Assembly: GCA_018383195.1 (NCBI GenBank)
Contig: JAGZOP010000011.1
Span: 7,839-71,838, forward strand
DNA length: 64,000 nucleotides
Direction: 5' to 3'
Source: Clostridiaceae bacterium
Lineage (GTDB): Bacteria; Bacillota; Clostridia; Oscillospirales; Butyricicoccaceae
The notes below the pieces were generated by a model, which ran no database searches, was not told the DNA's origin, and saw only the letters and a list, made by a program, of their open reading frames with translations. Of this stretch, positions 26,298-34,982 are shown in pieces (the first letter of the stretch is position 1; the number at the start of each line of letters is the position of its first letter). A program made the translations under genes and the position numbers.

Positions 26298-26534
26298 CTA
26301 AATTGATGTAATGGCATAAAGCGCCCGATCAAAATCCTGTTTATCTACATAAATACGATATGCCGTGGCAGCTTCCAAATTCAGAAAAGATGTACTGCTC
26401 CGTCCGCGCGCAGCATGTCGATCTTGGCAAACAGCATATTCAATCTCCGCTTTTCTCAAAGCATCTTGAAACCGAAACAATTCCTCTAAAGAAAACGTAA
26501 TCCGAAGTTCCCTTCGTTTCCAGATTGGGATCAT
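26298..26534 (-). CDS. Small conserved-looking hypothetical protein (78 aa)
   Basis: ATG 26534 is preceded by GAGGAGG at eight bases. The 78-residue protein is soluble and mixed alpha/beta (RITFSLEELFRFQDALRKAEIEYAVC...YRIYVDKQDFDRALYAI). The pattern of a strand, a helix and a residue-specific C-terminal helix recalls small DUF2007-like fold proteins, but I cannot assign it. It lies tightly between a GNAT gene and tsaD. Confidence 0.65.
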   Translation of the reverse strand: MIPIWKRRELRITFSLEELFRFQDALRKAEIEYAVCQDRHAARGRSSTSFLNLEAATAYRIYVDKQDFDRALYAITSI

Positions 26535-26547
26535 AGCGTATGCCTCC

Positions 26548-27018
26548 TCAACGCATAGTTCCATCCGAAATTTCTTTCTCCATACATACGATACTGCGGT
26601 CGTTGGTGAATTCGCCAAACGATGCACAGCGGGTATACCCCATTCGTTCATAGGCTGTAATCGTTTCAAACATATCTGTGTAGGTTTCTATGACTGCACG
26701 ATGACATCCCGAGGCAGCCGCATGTGCTTCCAACTCTTTTACCAGTCGGGTCGCAATACTGTGCTTGCGAAATTCCGGCTTTACAAACATCCGTTTAATT
26801 TCTGCCGTTACTGCATCTATTGCGCGCCAACAGCAGCATCCGACCGGTTGACCTTCCGTGTAAGCAACCGCAGCGCAAGCCATACTGTCCATATCATGAT
26901 ATTTATGATACTTTTGTATAGTTTCTCCATAACGTTCCACAAAAAACGTATCCAGTTCCTTTACCAGATTCAATAAATCCGGATGGTCAGATTCCACAAA
27001 TTCGATTTTCACGTGCAT
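26548..27018 (-). CDS. GNAT-family N-acetyltransferase
   Basis: A ~156-residue GNAT protein with the acetyl-CoA motif KPEFRKHSIATRLVKELEAHA (split R/Q-x-x-G-like loop with S in place of G), a preceding beta-bulge IKRMFV, and C-terminal ITAYERMGYTRC. The substrate is unknown. Start is uncertain among GTG 27021, ATG 27018 and GTG 27012. It sits between rimI and a small unknown gene. Confidence 0.85.
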   Translation of the reverse strand: MHVKIEFVESDHPDLLNLVKELDTFFVERYGETIQKYHKYHDMDSMACAAVAYTEGQPVGCCCWRAIDAVTAEIKRMFVKPEFRKHSIATRLVKELEAHAAASGCHRAVIETYTDMFETITAYERMGYTRCASFGEFTNDRSIVCMEKEISDGTMR

Positions 27019-27031
27019 CACTTCCCTGCGC

Positions 27032-27469
27032 TCAAAAATATTTTGTCATTAAGACCGCATCCTCTTTGGGATTGCTGTAAAACCCTTTACGCACCCCTAC
27101 TTCACAATACCCCTGCCCTTCATAGAGAGCAATTGCAGCAGCATTCGATTGACGCACTTCGAGTGTGATAAAAGCAAGTCCTTTTTCTTTGGCACGGGCA
27201 GATAATTGATTCAGCAGCATACGTGCAATCCCTCTTCGGCGCGCTTTTGGAGAGACTGCGACATTGGTAATATACCCTTCATCCAGAACGGTCTGACACC
27301 CAACATATCCAAGTGCTGTACCGTTTTCCTCTGCAACAAGGAACAGATGATCTTGATTTCCAAGTTCCTCGCCAAGGGATTCTGCGCTCCATGGTGCATG
27401 GAAACACTGACGTTCGATCTCAGCAAGCATTTTCAAATGCTGAGCAGCCATTGGAACAATCTGAATCAT
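27032..27469 (-). CDS. rimI: Ribosomal protein S18 alanine N-acetyltransferase RimI
   Basis: A 145-residue GNAT with TNVAVSPKARRRGIARMLLNQL (classic Q/RxxGxA motif) and C-terminal ALYEGQGYCEVGVRKGFY. The position two genes from tsaD is typical of rimI. The ATG overlaps the stop of the phosphatase gene (ATGA), so translation is coupled. Confidence 0.92.
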   Translation of the reverse strand: MIQIVPMAAQHLKMLAEIERQCFHAPWSAESLGEELGNQDHLFLVAEENGTALGYVGCQTVLDEGYITNVAVSPKARRRGIARMLLNQLSARAKEKGLAFITLEVRQSNAAAIALYEGQGYCEVGVRKGFYSNPKEDAVLMTKYF

Positions 27470-27897
27470 TTTTTCAGCCTTTCAATGATGTGCGCAACTG
27501 CTTTCTGAATCTGCGCAGCACAGCGCCGATAAGTTTCCAAGTCACCGCCAAACGGATCGGAAATATCGAGTTCGGATAACGTAAACAGCTTGTCTTCCAC
27601 CTGCGGGAACATTTCCAGCACGCGGTCATAATGCGCGCCCGTCATACATACCAGATATTTTGCATTTTGCGCCATTTCCGCAGTCAGCATTCTGGATGCA
27701 TGTGCATGAATATCTGCACCGAATTCTGCTGCTGCTTCAACCGCATATACAGATGCCGGCAAGCCATCTGTCGTAAAAAGTCCAGCCGAAGCGGCATGCA
27801 GACCAGTTTTCTCTTCTCCGTGCAAAACGCGAAACATGCCTTCCGCCATAGGGCTTCGGCAGGTGTTTCCTGTGCATAAAAATAAAATTTCGTCCAT
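27466..27897 (-). CDS. Low-molecular-weight protein phosphatase, probably YwlE-type protein-arginine phosphatase
   Basis: A 143-residue LMW-PTP fold protein with the P-loop FLCTGNTCRSPMAEG (Cys8, Arg14) and the general acid in DISDPFGG. The Thr inside CTGNTCRS, rather than the Ile of tyrosine phosphatases, is the known hallmark of YwlE arginine phosphatases, so it may reverse McsB-type arginine phosphorylation. Upstream gene is polA, about 60 bases away. Confidence 0.88.
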   Translation of the reverse strand: MDEILFLCTGNTCRSPMAEGMFRVLHGEEKTGLHAASAGLFTTDGLPASVYAVEAAAEFGADIHAHASRMLTAEMAQNAKYLVCMTGAHYDRVLEMFPQVEDKLFTLSELDISDPFGGDLETYRRCAAQIQKAVAHIIERLKK

Positions 27898-27956
27898 AAT
27901 TTTGTCATTCCTCCATAGTGTAAAGTATACTGCCAGTTGCCTTTACAGCATGTAAA

Positions 27957-30602
27957 TCAACCTTTTGCCGTATACCAATCATGTCCTGCATGCGCTTCTG
28001 CAACAAGCGGCGCATCCATTTGCAGAGCGCCCTGCATTTCCTCGGTCAGCAGACGGGTAACCGCCTCCTGTTCCTCAATCGGCGCTTCAAGAATCAGTTC
28101 GTCATGCACCTGCAAAATCAGACGGCTTTTGTAGCCTTCTTCGCGCAGGCGACGCCAAACCCGCAGCATGGCAATTTTAATGATATCTGCCGCAGTACCT
28201 TGGATTGGAGTATTCATCGCAACACGTTCTCCGAACGAACGGATTGCAAAACTCTTGCTCTGTAGTTCCGGCAGGTAGCGTCTGCGCCCAAACAGCGTCT
28301 CTACATAGCCATGTTCTTTTGCATAACTTTTGCTTTCCTGCATATAGCGATCTACACCCGGATAAGTTGCAAGATAGCTTTTGATAAACTCCCCTGCCTG
28401 CTTGCGTGTCACCCCGATGTCTCCGGCAAGCGCAAAGTCCGAAATGCCATATACAATACCAAAGTTGACCGCCTTACAGCTAGAGCGCATTTGACCAGTC
28501 ACTTCTTCAAGCGGTACGCCATAGACCTTGGACGCTGTAGCAGCATGGATGTCCTGACCATGCCGGAATGCTTCCAGCATCGTCTCATCCTGCGCAATAT
28601 GAGCAAGCACACGCAATTCAATCTGTGAGTAGTCGGCATCGATCAGAATATGCTGTTCATCTTCTGCCACAAACATACGACGCAGTTCGCGTCCCAACTC
28701 GGTACGCACCGGAATGTTTTGCAGATTGGGGTCTACCGATGACAACCGCCCGGTCGCTGTGACTGTTTGTTGAAAGTGGGAATGAATACGACCATCAATG
28801 GGGTTGATAACTTTGAGCAGACCATCGACATAAGTGCTCTTCAGTTTGGTGAGCTGACGATATTCAAGCACTTCCCCAACAATGGGATGATAACCGGAAA
28901 TGGCTTCAAGCACCTCAGCACTGGTCGAATATCCGCTCTTGGTCTTTTTCTGAACAGGCAGTCCCAAACGTTCAAACAGCACTTCTCCAAGCTGTTTGGG
29001 GGAGTTAATGTTAAACTCACCGTTTGCATCGGCATAAATTTTTTCAGTCAGCTGCGCAATACGCCCATCCAACATTTCACCGAATTCACGAAGCAGCGCA
29101 GGATCTGCCTTGCAGCCAATGTGCTGCATATCCGCAAGTACGGTCATAAGCGGTAATTCCAAATCGTAATACAGCTCTTTCAGTTTCGGCTGTTCTTCAA
29201 GCCGCGCACAAAGCTCTAAATGCAGCTTCTTTACGGCAACAGTCCAACGCACGAGCAGCGAAACTGTTTCATCCATACCACCAAGCGGTGCAAATGCTTC
29301 CGCTTCTTCAAAAGAGGCATCCGGAAGTTCTGTATTCAAGTAAGAAAGAGAAACTCGCTGCAAATCAAAAGAGCCTTCGGCAGGATTCAGCAAATATGCT
29401 GCAAGGCAAGTATCAAACGCAACCCCGGCAGGCTGAATCCCGCATCCCATCAGCCAGGCAAGATGCTCCTTCGCATCGTGCATCACAAGCTGAATTTTAC
29501 CTGAAAAGATGCGCCGCAGCAGTTCAAACCATACATCCTCTGAAAAATCCTGCTCCAGAAAAACTGCTGCACCTTGTGCGTCCAACAGGCAGAATGCGTG
29601 ATGCCGCGCCGTCAGATAAAATGCTGCCGGTGCATCGGTGCACTGCCGGATTCGCGTAAACCCGGCTTCCTCATCTGTAATGACTGCAACCTCAATCTGT
29701 ACGTTCTGTTCCGGTTCTGCCGGCACATGATCTGCACGCAAACCCAGACGTTTAATGAAGCTTTTAAACTCTAGGCGCGTAAGCAGCTCATACAGCGCGT
29801 CTTCATCGATAAATTCCTCCGGCAGTGCAGTCGGGTCGAGCGGCAGCGGCGCATTCCGGTCAATCGTTGCCAGCCAATAACTGTCTCTGGCGCTCTGTTC
29901 CCCATTCAGCAGCTTTTCACGCACACCTTTTTTGATGTCTGCGCTATCTATGTTTTCATAGATTCCATCCAATGTCCCAAAGCGCAGCAGCAGATTCATG
30001 GCAGTTTTTTGTCCCACGCCGGGCACACCCGAAATATTGTCCGAAGAATCACCCATCAGCGCCTTGAGGTCAATCAGCTGCATTGGAGCAAACCCATACT
30101 CCTCACGGAACAGTTCTTCATCATATTTCGTCGTAGTGGTCTGCCCCATGCGTGTGACCACCAAACGTACTGTCGTACCACCGCCGACCAACTGCAAGCT
30201 GTCTCGGTCTCCGGTGACAATCACACATTCATCACCGTGTTCATTTAATTCGCGGCTAATGGTGCCAATCAGATCATCAGCTTCATAACCGGCGAGTTCA
30301 CAGCAGGTTACGCCGAGTTTATCGAGCACCTCCTTCATTACAGGCAGCTGAACAACAAGTTCATCCGGCATGCCTTTTCGCGTTGCTTTATACGTATCAA
30401 ATTTCTTGTGCCGAAACGTCTTTTCCCGCACATCAAAACATACGATCGTGCGATCGGGTGTTTCCTCATCCTGCAATTTGAAGAACGTGGACAAAAACCC
30501 ATAGATTGCGTTTGTATAAAGTCCTTCGTGGTTGGTCAGCATTCGCACGCCATAAAACGCACGGTTTAGAATGCTATTGCCGTCGATCACCATTATTTTC
30601 AT
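27957..30602 (-). CDS. polA: DNA polymerase I
   Basis: An 881-residue Pol I. The N-terminal 5'-3' exonuclease (about 1-290, MKIMVIDGNSILNRAFYG) is followed by a degenerate 3'-5' exonuclease-like domain (about 300-480) that lacks obvious proofreading carboxylates. The polymerase domain has motif A DADYSQIELRVLAH, motif B SCKAVNFGIVYG and motif C LQVHDELILEAP. It repairs DNA and removes Okazaki primers. First gene of its operon, behind a good promoter. Confidence 0.97.
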   Translation of the reverse strand: MKIMVIDGNSILNRAFYGVRMLTNHEGLYTNAIYGFLSTFFKLQDEETPDRTIVCFDVREKTFRHKKFDTYKATRKGMPDELVVQLPVMKEVLDKLGVTCCELAGYEADDLIGTISRELNEHGDECVIVTGDRDSLQLVGGGTTVRLVVTRMGQTTTTKYDEELFREEYGFAPMQLIDLKALMGDSSDNISGVPGVGQKTAMNLLLRFGTLDGIYENIDSADIKKGVREKLLNGEQSARDSYWLATIDRNAPLPLDPTALPEEFIDEDALYELLTRLEFKSFIKRLGLRADHVPAEPEQNVQIEVAVITDEEAGFTRIRQCTDAPAAFYLTARHHAFCLLDAQGAAVFLEQDFSEDVWFELLRRIFSGKIQLVMHDAKEHLAWLMGCGIQPAGVAFDTCLAAYLLNPAEGSFDLQRVSLSYLNTELPDASFEEAEAFAPLGGMDETVSLLVRWTVAVKKLHLELCARLEEQPKLKELYYDLELPLMTVLADMQHIGCKADPALLREFGEMLDGRIAQLTEKIYADANGEFNINSPKQLGEVLFERLGLPVQKKTKSGYSTSAEVLEAISGYHPIVGEVLEYRQLTKLKSTYVDGLLKVINPIDGRIHSHFQQTVTATGRLSSVDPNLQNIPVRTELGRELRRMFVAEDEQHILIDADYSQIELRVLAHIAQDETMLEAFRHGQDIHAATASKVYGVPLEEVTGQMRSSCKAVNFGIVYGISDFALAGDIGVTRKQAGEFIKSYLATYPGVDRYMQESKSYAKEHGYVETLFGRRRYLPELQSKSFAIRSFGERVAMNTPIQGTAADIIKIAMLRVWRRLREEGYKSRLILQVHDELILEAPIEEQEAVTRLLTEEMQGALQMDAPLVAEAHAGHDWYTAKG

Positions 30603-30638
30603 GGGTTGTATCCCTCATTCCAAACATAATTAATAAAT

Positions 30639-30667
30639 ATTATACTCCATTTTTATTTCATATACAA
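30639..30667 (-). promoter_or_regulatory. Sigma-A promoter of polA
   Basis: Minus strand TTGTAT (30662-30667), 17 bases, TATAAT (30639-30644). Confidence 0.75.
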
Positions 30668-30670
30668 GAA

Positions 30671-30696
30671 AATGCAGGCTTTCGCCTGCATTTTTT
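30671..30696 (-). terminator. Terminator after the PTS IIC gene
   Basis: ATGCAGGC and GCCTGCAT pair around a four-base loop, with A/T runs on both sides. Confidence 0.8.
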
Positions 30697-30697
30697 C

Positions 30698-31780
30698 TCA
30701 AGAATTCAATTTTAAATCGTTTTCACGAATCCATCCAATCTTACGGAGTCCCTCACAAAAAATAACAGACAACGCTGCCGGCAGTACAAAACTGATGAGA
30801 AGCAGTCCCATCCATTCCCATACTCCGGGCATGATTGCTGCTGCACCATTTGCAATCGCTTCTTTGCTCGGAGAGATCCAGCCTGTATACACACCAATTT
30901 GTCCAACTAAGCCGCAGGTTCCCATTCCGGAGGAAACCGCTGCTCCATTCATTTCTAATCCAAATATGCAGGTTGCAATCGGACCTGTAATTGCCGATGC
31001 CAATGTAGGTGGAATCCAAATGCGCGGGTTATGTACGATATTCCCCATTTGCAGCATGGAAGTGCCAAGTCCCTGCGAAATCAGACCTCCCCACTTATTT
31101 TCACGAAAGCTCATAACCGCAAATCCGACCATCTGCGCACAGCATCCCGCAACTGCCGCACCGCCGGCAAGACCGGTAAGACCCAGTGCAGCGCAAATTG
31201 CTGCCGATGAAATTGGCAGTGTCAGTGCCATACCAACGAGGACGGATACTATAATGCCCATCAGGAATGGCTGCAAATCGGTTGCCCACATAATCAATTT
31301 CCCGACAGAAGAAGCCGCTTTGCCAATCCCAGGCGCCCACCACGCAGCAAGCATGCAGCCCGAAAAAATTGTGACAAACGGCGTGACTAAAATATCAATT
31401 TTTGTTTCTTTGGAGACCAGTTTTCCGAGTTCTGCTGCAAGAATCGAGATAACCAGTACGGAAAGCGGTCCGCCTGCGCCGCCAAGTTCGTTCGAAGCTG
31501 CGCCAACTGTAATCAGCGAAAACAGCACAAGCGGCGGGCAACGCAGCGCCCAGCCAATCGCGCACGCCATAGCCGCTCCGACTACATGCTGTTCTTTTGC
31601 AAACGCGCCGACCTGTTCCAATACTCCAACACCCATCTGCGTTCCTAGTGTACCGACGATGGTACCAATCAGCAGTGATGCAAACAATCCCTGCGCCATT
31701 GCGCCAAGCGCATCTACGCCATAGCGTTTTGCCGAGATTTCAATATCTTTCCTTTTTAAAAACTCGTGGATTTCAGACAT
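30698..31780 (-). CDS. PTS-type membrane transporter, IIC component (PTS_EIIC_2 family)
   Basis: A 360-residue, highly hydrophobic protein with about ten membrane spans and Gly-rich loops (MEMNGAAVSSGMGTCGLVGQIG-like region, GGAGGPL). It fits the EIIC_2 family, whose members often stand alone. No IIA or IIB partner is in the window. Start at ATG 31780 with AGGAG eight bases upstream. Substrate unknown. Confidence 0.8.
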   Translation of the reverse strand: MSEIHEFLKRKDIEISAKRYGVDALGAMAQGLFASLLIGTIVGTLGTQMGVGVLEQVGAFAKEQHVVGAAMACAIGWALRCPPLVLFSLITVGAASNELGGAGGPLSVLVISILAAELGKLVSKETKIDILVTPFVTIFSGCMLAAWWAPGIGKAASSVGKLIMWATDLQPFLMGIIVSVLVGMALTLPISSAAICAALGLTGLAGGAAVAGCCAQMVGFAVMSFRENKWGGLISQGLGTSMLQMGNIVHNPRIWIPPTLASAITGPIATCIFGLEMNGAAVSSGMGTCGLVGQIGVYTGWISPSKEAIANGAAAIMPGVWEWMGLLLISFVLPAALSVIFCEGLRKIGWIRENDLKLNS

Positions 31781-31784
31781 GGTT

Positions 31785-31837
31785 TTTACTCCTATCACAT
31801 ATGTCTTGTCACATGTCAAGTATATCAGAACTCCCAA
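31785..31837 (-). promoter_or_regulatory. Promoter of the PTS IIC gene with repeated TCACAT elements
   Basis: Minus strand TTGCAA (31832-31837), 17 bases, TATACT (31809-31814). Two related repeats (TCACATATGTCT and TCACATGTCA, 31785-31807) lie just downstream, where a repressor could bind. Confidence 0.6.
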
Positions 31838-31863
31838 CAAATTGCAAGCATATTTTCATACTC

Positions 31864-31916
31864 AAAATACAAATCGCCGGCAGCAGGAATCTTCTGCCGC
31901 CGACGGTTTGTATTTG
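31864..31916 (-). terminator. Terminator after the histidine kinase gene
   Basis: AATACAAA...CGGCAG and CTGCCG...TTTGTATT form a long imperfect stem 13 bases after the kinase stop. Confidence 0.7.
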
Positions 31917-31928
31917 TGTATTACGAAA

Positions 31929-34010
31929 TCAGTTTTCCATTTTATCGAAATCCAGAACAATTTTAAACAGGTCACCATCCACCATCAAACCAAACCGTCC
32001 ATGCATCAGTTCGGTCAGGCTGCGTGCAATAGACAATCCCAAGCCGCTGCCCTCGGTCGCGCGGGAAGCATCGCCGCGCACAAAGCGTTCCATCAATTCA
32101 TCAGACGAAATATTGATTCGTTCACGAGAAATATTCCGCAAGGAAATGATAACACGGTTGTCTGCCGACTCCAAATCAATATAGACCCGGGTACCCGGCA
32201 TCGCATATTTGACAATATTTCCGAGCAGATTATCGAAAATCCGCCATAAAAGGCGTCCATCTGCATAGATAGACGGTTCATCTTCAGGCACAGTCAAAAT
32301 AGTCTCCAAATTTTTACCGTTCATGCGTTCGCTGTACTCCCCAACACACTGACGAAGCAATTCTCCTGCATGGGTACGCTCAGCATGCACGGTGATGTTA
32401 CCGGTTGTGGCTTTGCTCACATCAATCAGGTCGGTAATCAACTTTTTTAGCTTTGCAGACTGACGCTCAAGCACCTCAATATATTCCTGTGCCTGTTTAC
32501 TTTCAATCGGTTCATTATGCAGCAAATCTACGTAATTGATGATGGATGTCAGCGGTGTCTTGATATCGTGAGATACATTCGTCAGCAGTTCGTACTTCAT
32601 TCGCTCACTTTTAAGCTGCTTCTGTACCGCAATCGCCATACCGTCAGAAATTGCGTTCAGATTCTTTGCATGCTGCTGCAAGTCCCAGTACATGTGATCA
32701 ATCGGGATTTTGTAATCCAGATCGCCGTTTGCCAACCGTTCACCGCCCTTCTTGAGACGGTCGAGCTGCAAGGCAAAGAAACCGACTGCCAGAAATACCA
32801 GAATATCGAGCACCACCAGACAAAGGAACATACCGCCGTCATAGCTCGCGCCCACTGCCAACCATTCGAGCAGCAGGATTACAAGAATCGCTGCACCGAA
32901 AAGCTTCCAAACCACATTCATATGCCGAAAGAGTTCTGCAAGCTGTCGGATTGCCGCGCGAATCCCGCGCCCCAACGCCGCGAAAAACGCCGTAATTTTA
33001 TTATGCTTCCAGTTGATCTTTCCGAGTCCATCTCGTGCTTTTTCCCATGCCGGAATTTTAGGCACTGCTTCTCCGCTTCCCTTGGCAGCCTTCTCTACGT
33101 TTCTTTTTGCACGCACATGCCAGACACCGGCACGCAGCACGCGCCAAAGCCGGATGCAGAGCGCACCAATCAGTGTGCTGCGCAGCAATACCTTGCCTTT
33201 TATGCGGGCAACTGCGGTATGTCCCCACAACATTACCAAAACCGCAATAGTAAGAAGGTCTGCAACCATCAGCACGGCAGCCATCCGCATCGAATTGGCA
33301 TCCGTGGGCCATGGACCATCCAGTGCTGCCGCCAACAAACTGATCACAATGACAAACAGCACCGTAATTACATCAAATGGGATGCGATGGAATCCTCTGA
33401 ACACAATCTCACCTGTCGCAGCGCTCCGCCCAGCAACCACAAGCAGGAATATCCAACTGATGATTCCAATAAGCATGCTCGCGCCTGCCAAGTACGGATA
33501 GTTCCATCGTGCTGGATAAACCTCCTGAAACAGTTCCTTACTCTGCTGAAATGCATCATTGACTTCAAGACTGGTATTTAGATAGATTTCATATCCCGTG
33601 GTTTCGCTGACCTGATGGTAGCTATGCTTCACATATTGATCAGAAATCACCGTCCCAAAAACCGGGGTACGGGTTTCCACCCCGTTGTTTTGCTCAATCC
33701 GAACTGCACGCAAATTGGAATCCGTCAGATACGCCTGATAGTCTTCCCGCATGCCGTAGCTCGGTTTGGCATGTTTCTTGCTGTATTCATCCCATTCCTT
33801 CGAATGTTCGACATACTCGCTGACTTCACTCCAGCATCCAACATTTTCATAGAAGCGCATCGGATCAGCACTGGAAGCGCTGTCATTATAGCACCCTACA
33901 TAAAGAGCAAGTGCGCCATAATACCCACCGATTCCCATCCCGATCAGACTGATCATAAGCAGCAGTACGGCTGCCGCCTTCGCCGGTACTGAATAAAGTT
34001 TTTTCATCAT
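31929..34010 (-). CDS. Membrane sensor histidine kinase
   Basis: A 693-residue kinase. One membrane segment near 12-32, an outside domain to about 165, several further membrane segments (about 172-260 and 365-415), a HAMP-like LKKGGERLANGDLDYKI, the phospho-acceptor His481 in NVSHDIKTPLTS, and an ATPase domain with N box FDNLLGNIVKYA and GSGLGLSIA. The usual D-box DxGxG is replaced by NISRERINIS, a known feature of a clostridial subfamily. Cotranscribed with the response regulator. Signal unknown. Confidence 0.92.
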   Translation of the reverse strand: MMKKLYSVPAKAAAVLLLMISLIGMGIGGYYGALALYVGCYNDSASSADPMRFYENVGCWSEVSEYVEHSKEWDEYSKKHAKPSYGMREDYQAYLTDSNLRAVRIEQNNGVETRTPVFGTVISDQYVKHSYHQVSETTGYEIYLNTSLEVNDAFQQSKELFQEVYPARWNYPYLAGASMLIGIISWIFLLVVAGRSAATGEIVFRGFHRIPFDVITVLFVIVISLLAAALDGPWPTDANSMRMAAVLMVADLLTIAVLVMLWGHTAVARIKGKVLLRSTLIGALCIRLWRVLRAGVWHVRAKRNVEKAAKGSGEAVPKIPAWEKARDGLGKINWKHNKITAFFAALGRGIRAAIRQLAELFRHMNVVWKLFGAAILVILLLEWLAVGASYDGGMFLCLVVLDILVFLAVGFFALQLDRLKKGGERLANGDLDYKIPIDHMYWDLQQHAKNLNAISDGMAIAVQKQLKSERMKYELLTNVSHDIKTPLTSIINYVDLLHNEPIESKQAQEYIEVLERQSAKLKKLITDLIDVSKATTGNITVHAERTHAGELLRQCVGEYSERMNGKNLETILTVPEDEPSIYADGRLLWRIFDNLLGNIVKYAMPGTRVYIDLESADNRVIISLRNISRERINISSDELMERFVRGDASRATEGSGLGLSIARSLTELMHGRFGLMVDGDLFKIVLDFDKMEN

Positions 34011-34044
34011 AATCCCTCCTGTCTTGATTTCCCATCGAAACCGC

Positions 34045-34746
34045 TTAAATATTTTCCTTGCAGAATTTATATCCCTGTCCCCAAACCACTTTTAAATAAC
34101 GGGGTTCCGCCGGATTGATTTCGATTTTTTCTCTCAGATGCCGGATATGTACCGCGACTGTCGCATCTGAACCGCCATATGCACCGCCTTCCCACACGGT
34201 TTCATAGATTTTTTTTGAAGAATACACCTTATCGGCATTCTGCATCAAAAGGCGCAGAATACTGTACTCGATTGGCGTCAGTGAAACCGGTTCCCCGTCT
34301 ACTGTTACACGCTTGCTGTCATCGTCCAACATCACTCCGCCAATGGTCACCAGATTGGCTTGCTGCGCTGGCATAGAACCAAGCATCGTATAGCGTCTGA
34401 GCTGGCTCTTTACCCGCGCAACCACTTCAACCGGGTTAAACGGCTTGGTAACATAATCGTCTGCACCAATGGTGAGTCCTAAAATTTTATCCGTATCCTC
34501 CGACTTCGCCGTTAATAAAATCACCGGAATATTACTCAGCTCCCGTAATTTCGCGGTAGCAGCAATACCATCCATGACCGGCATCATAATATCCATTAAG
34601 CAGAGATGAACCTCTTCATTTTTTAAAATCGACAACGCCTCGCTGCCAGTATATGCAGATAAAACACGATACCCTTCTGCACTAAGGTAAATTTTTAGTG
34701 CCGCAACAATATCACGGTCATCATCGCAGACCAGAATACTGTACAT
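34045..34746 (-). CDS. OmpR/PhoB-family response regulator
   Basis: A 233-residue regulator: receiver with acidic pair DDD near 8-10, phosphorylation site Asp52 (CLMDIMMPVMDG), switch Thr79 and Lys101 (VTKPFNP), then a C-terminal winged helix (about 130-230, GSDATVAVHIRHLREKIE). Start at ATG 34746 behind GGGGAGGG. It heads the two-component operon; a palindrome 65 bases upstream is a candidate binding site. Confidence 0.95.
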   Translation of the reverse strand: MYSILVCDDDRDIVAALKIYLSAEGYRVLSAYTGSEALSILKNEEVHLCLMDIMMPVMDGIAATAKLRELSNIPVILLTAKSEDTDKILGLTIGADDYVTKPFNPVEVVARVKSQLRRYTMLGSMPAQQANLVTIGGVMLDDDSKRVTVDGEPVSLTPIEYSILRLLMQNADKVYSSKKIYETVWEGGAYGGSDATVAVHIRHLREKIEINPAEPRYLKVVWGQGYKFCKENI

Positions 34747-34810
34747 ATGTCCCTCCCCTTTCTGATCTATATTATTACATAAAATCATTTAAAAACAAAG
34801 TAGCCAACTA

Positions 34811-34826
34811 TTTAAGAATTCTTAAA
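34811..34826. promoter_or_regulatory. 16-bp perfect palindrome upstream of the response regulator
   Basis: TTTAAGAATTCTTAAA lies between the divergent response-regulator and phosphofructokinase genes, upstream of a TTGGCT/TTTTAT or TTGTTT/TAATAT promoter-like region for the former. Possible autoregulation site. Confidence 0.5.
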
Positions 34827-34864
34827 GGCAGTAAATCTTCACTTCCATTTTACGGATTGCTTTC

Positions 34865-34893
34865 TATACACATCGTTTATTTTGTGTTATACT
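34865..34893 (+). promoter_or_regulatory. Possible promoter of the phosphofructokinase gene
   Basis: TATACA (34865-34870), 17 bases, TATACT (34888-34893), about 90 bases before the start. The -35 matches four of six bases. Confidence 0.45.
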
Positions 34894-34982
34894 GTTGTCA
34901 AGCAATTTACGTTGTGAAATCTCCCCAGCTGCATAAATCTATGCTCCCTGCTGTAAATACAAAGAAGAAGGAAGGATTGCAA

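Noticed and set aside
30672..31724. A 350-codon plus-strand frame opposite the PTS IIC gene
   Set aside because: Its Pro/Ser/Ala/Ile-rich product is typical of the reverse of a hydrophobic membrane protein.
32517..33581. A 354-codon plus-strand frame opposite the histidine kinase
   Set aside because: Shadow frame inside a gene with full kinase motifs; no ribosome binding site.
31929..34010. Defective histidine kinase because the DxGxG D-box is missing
   Set aside because: The same NIS-type replacement is common in a clostridial kinase subfamily and the H, N and G boxes are intact.
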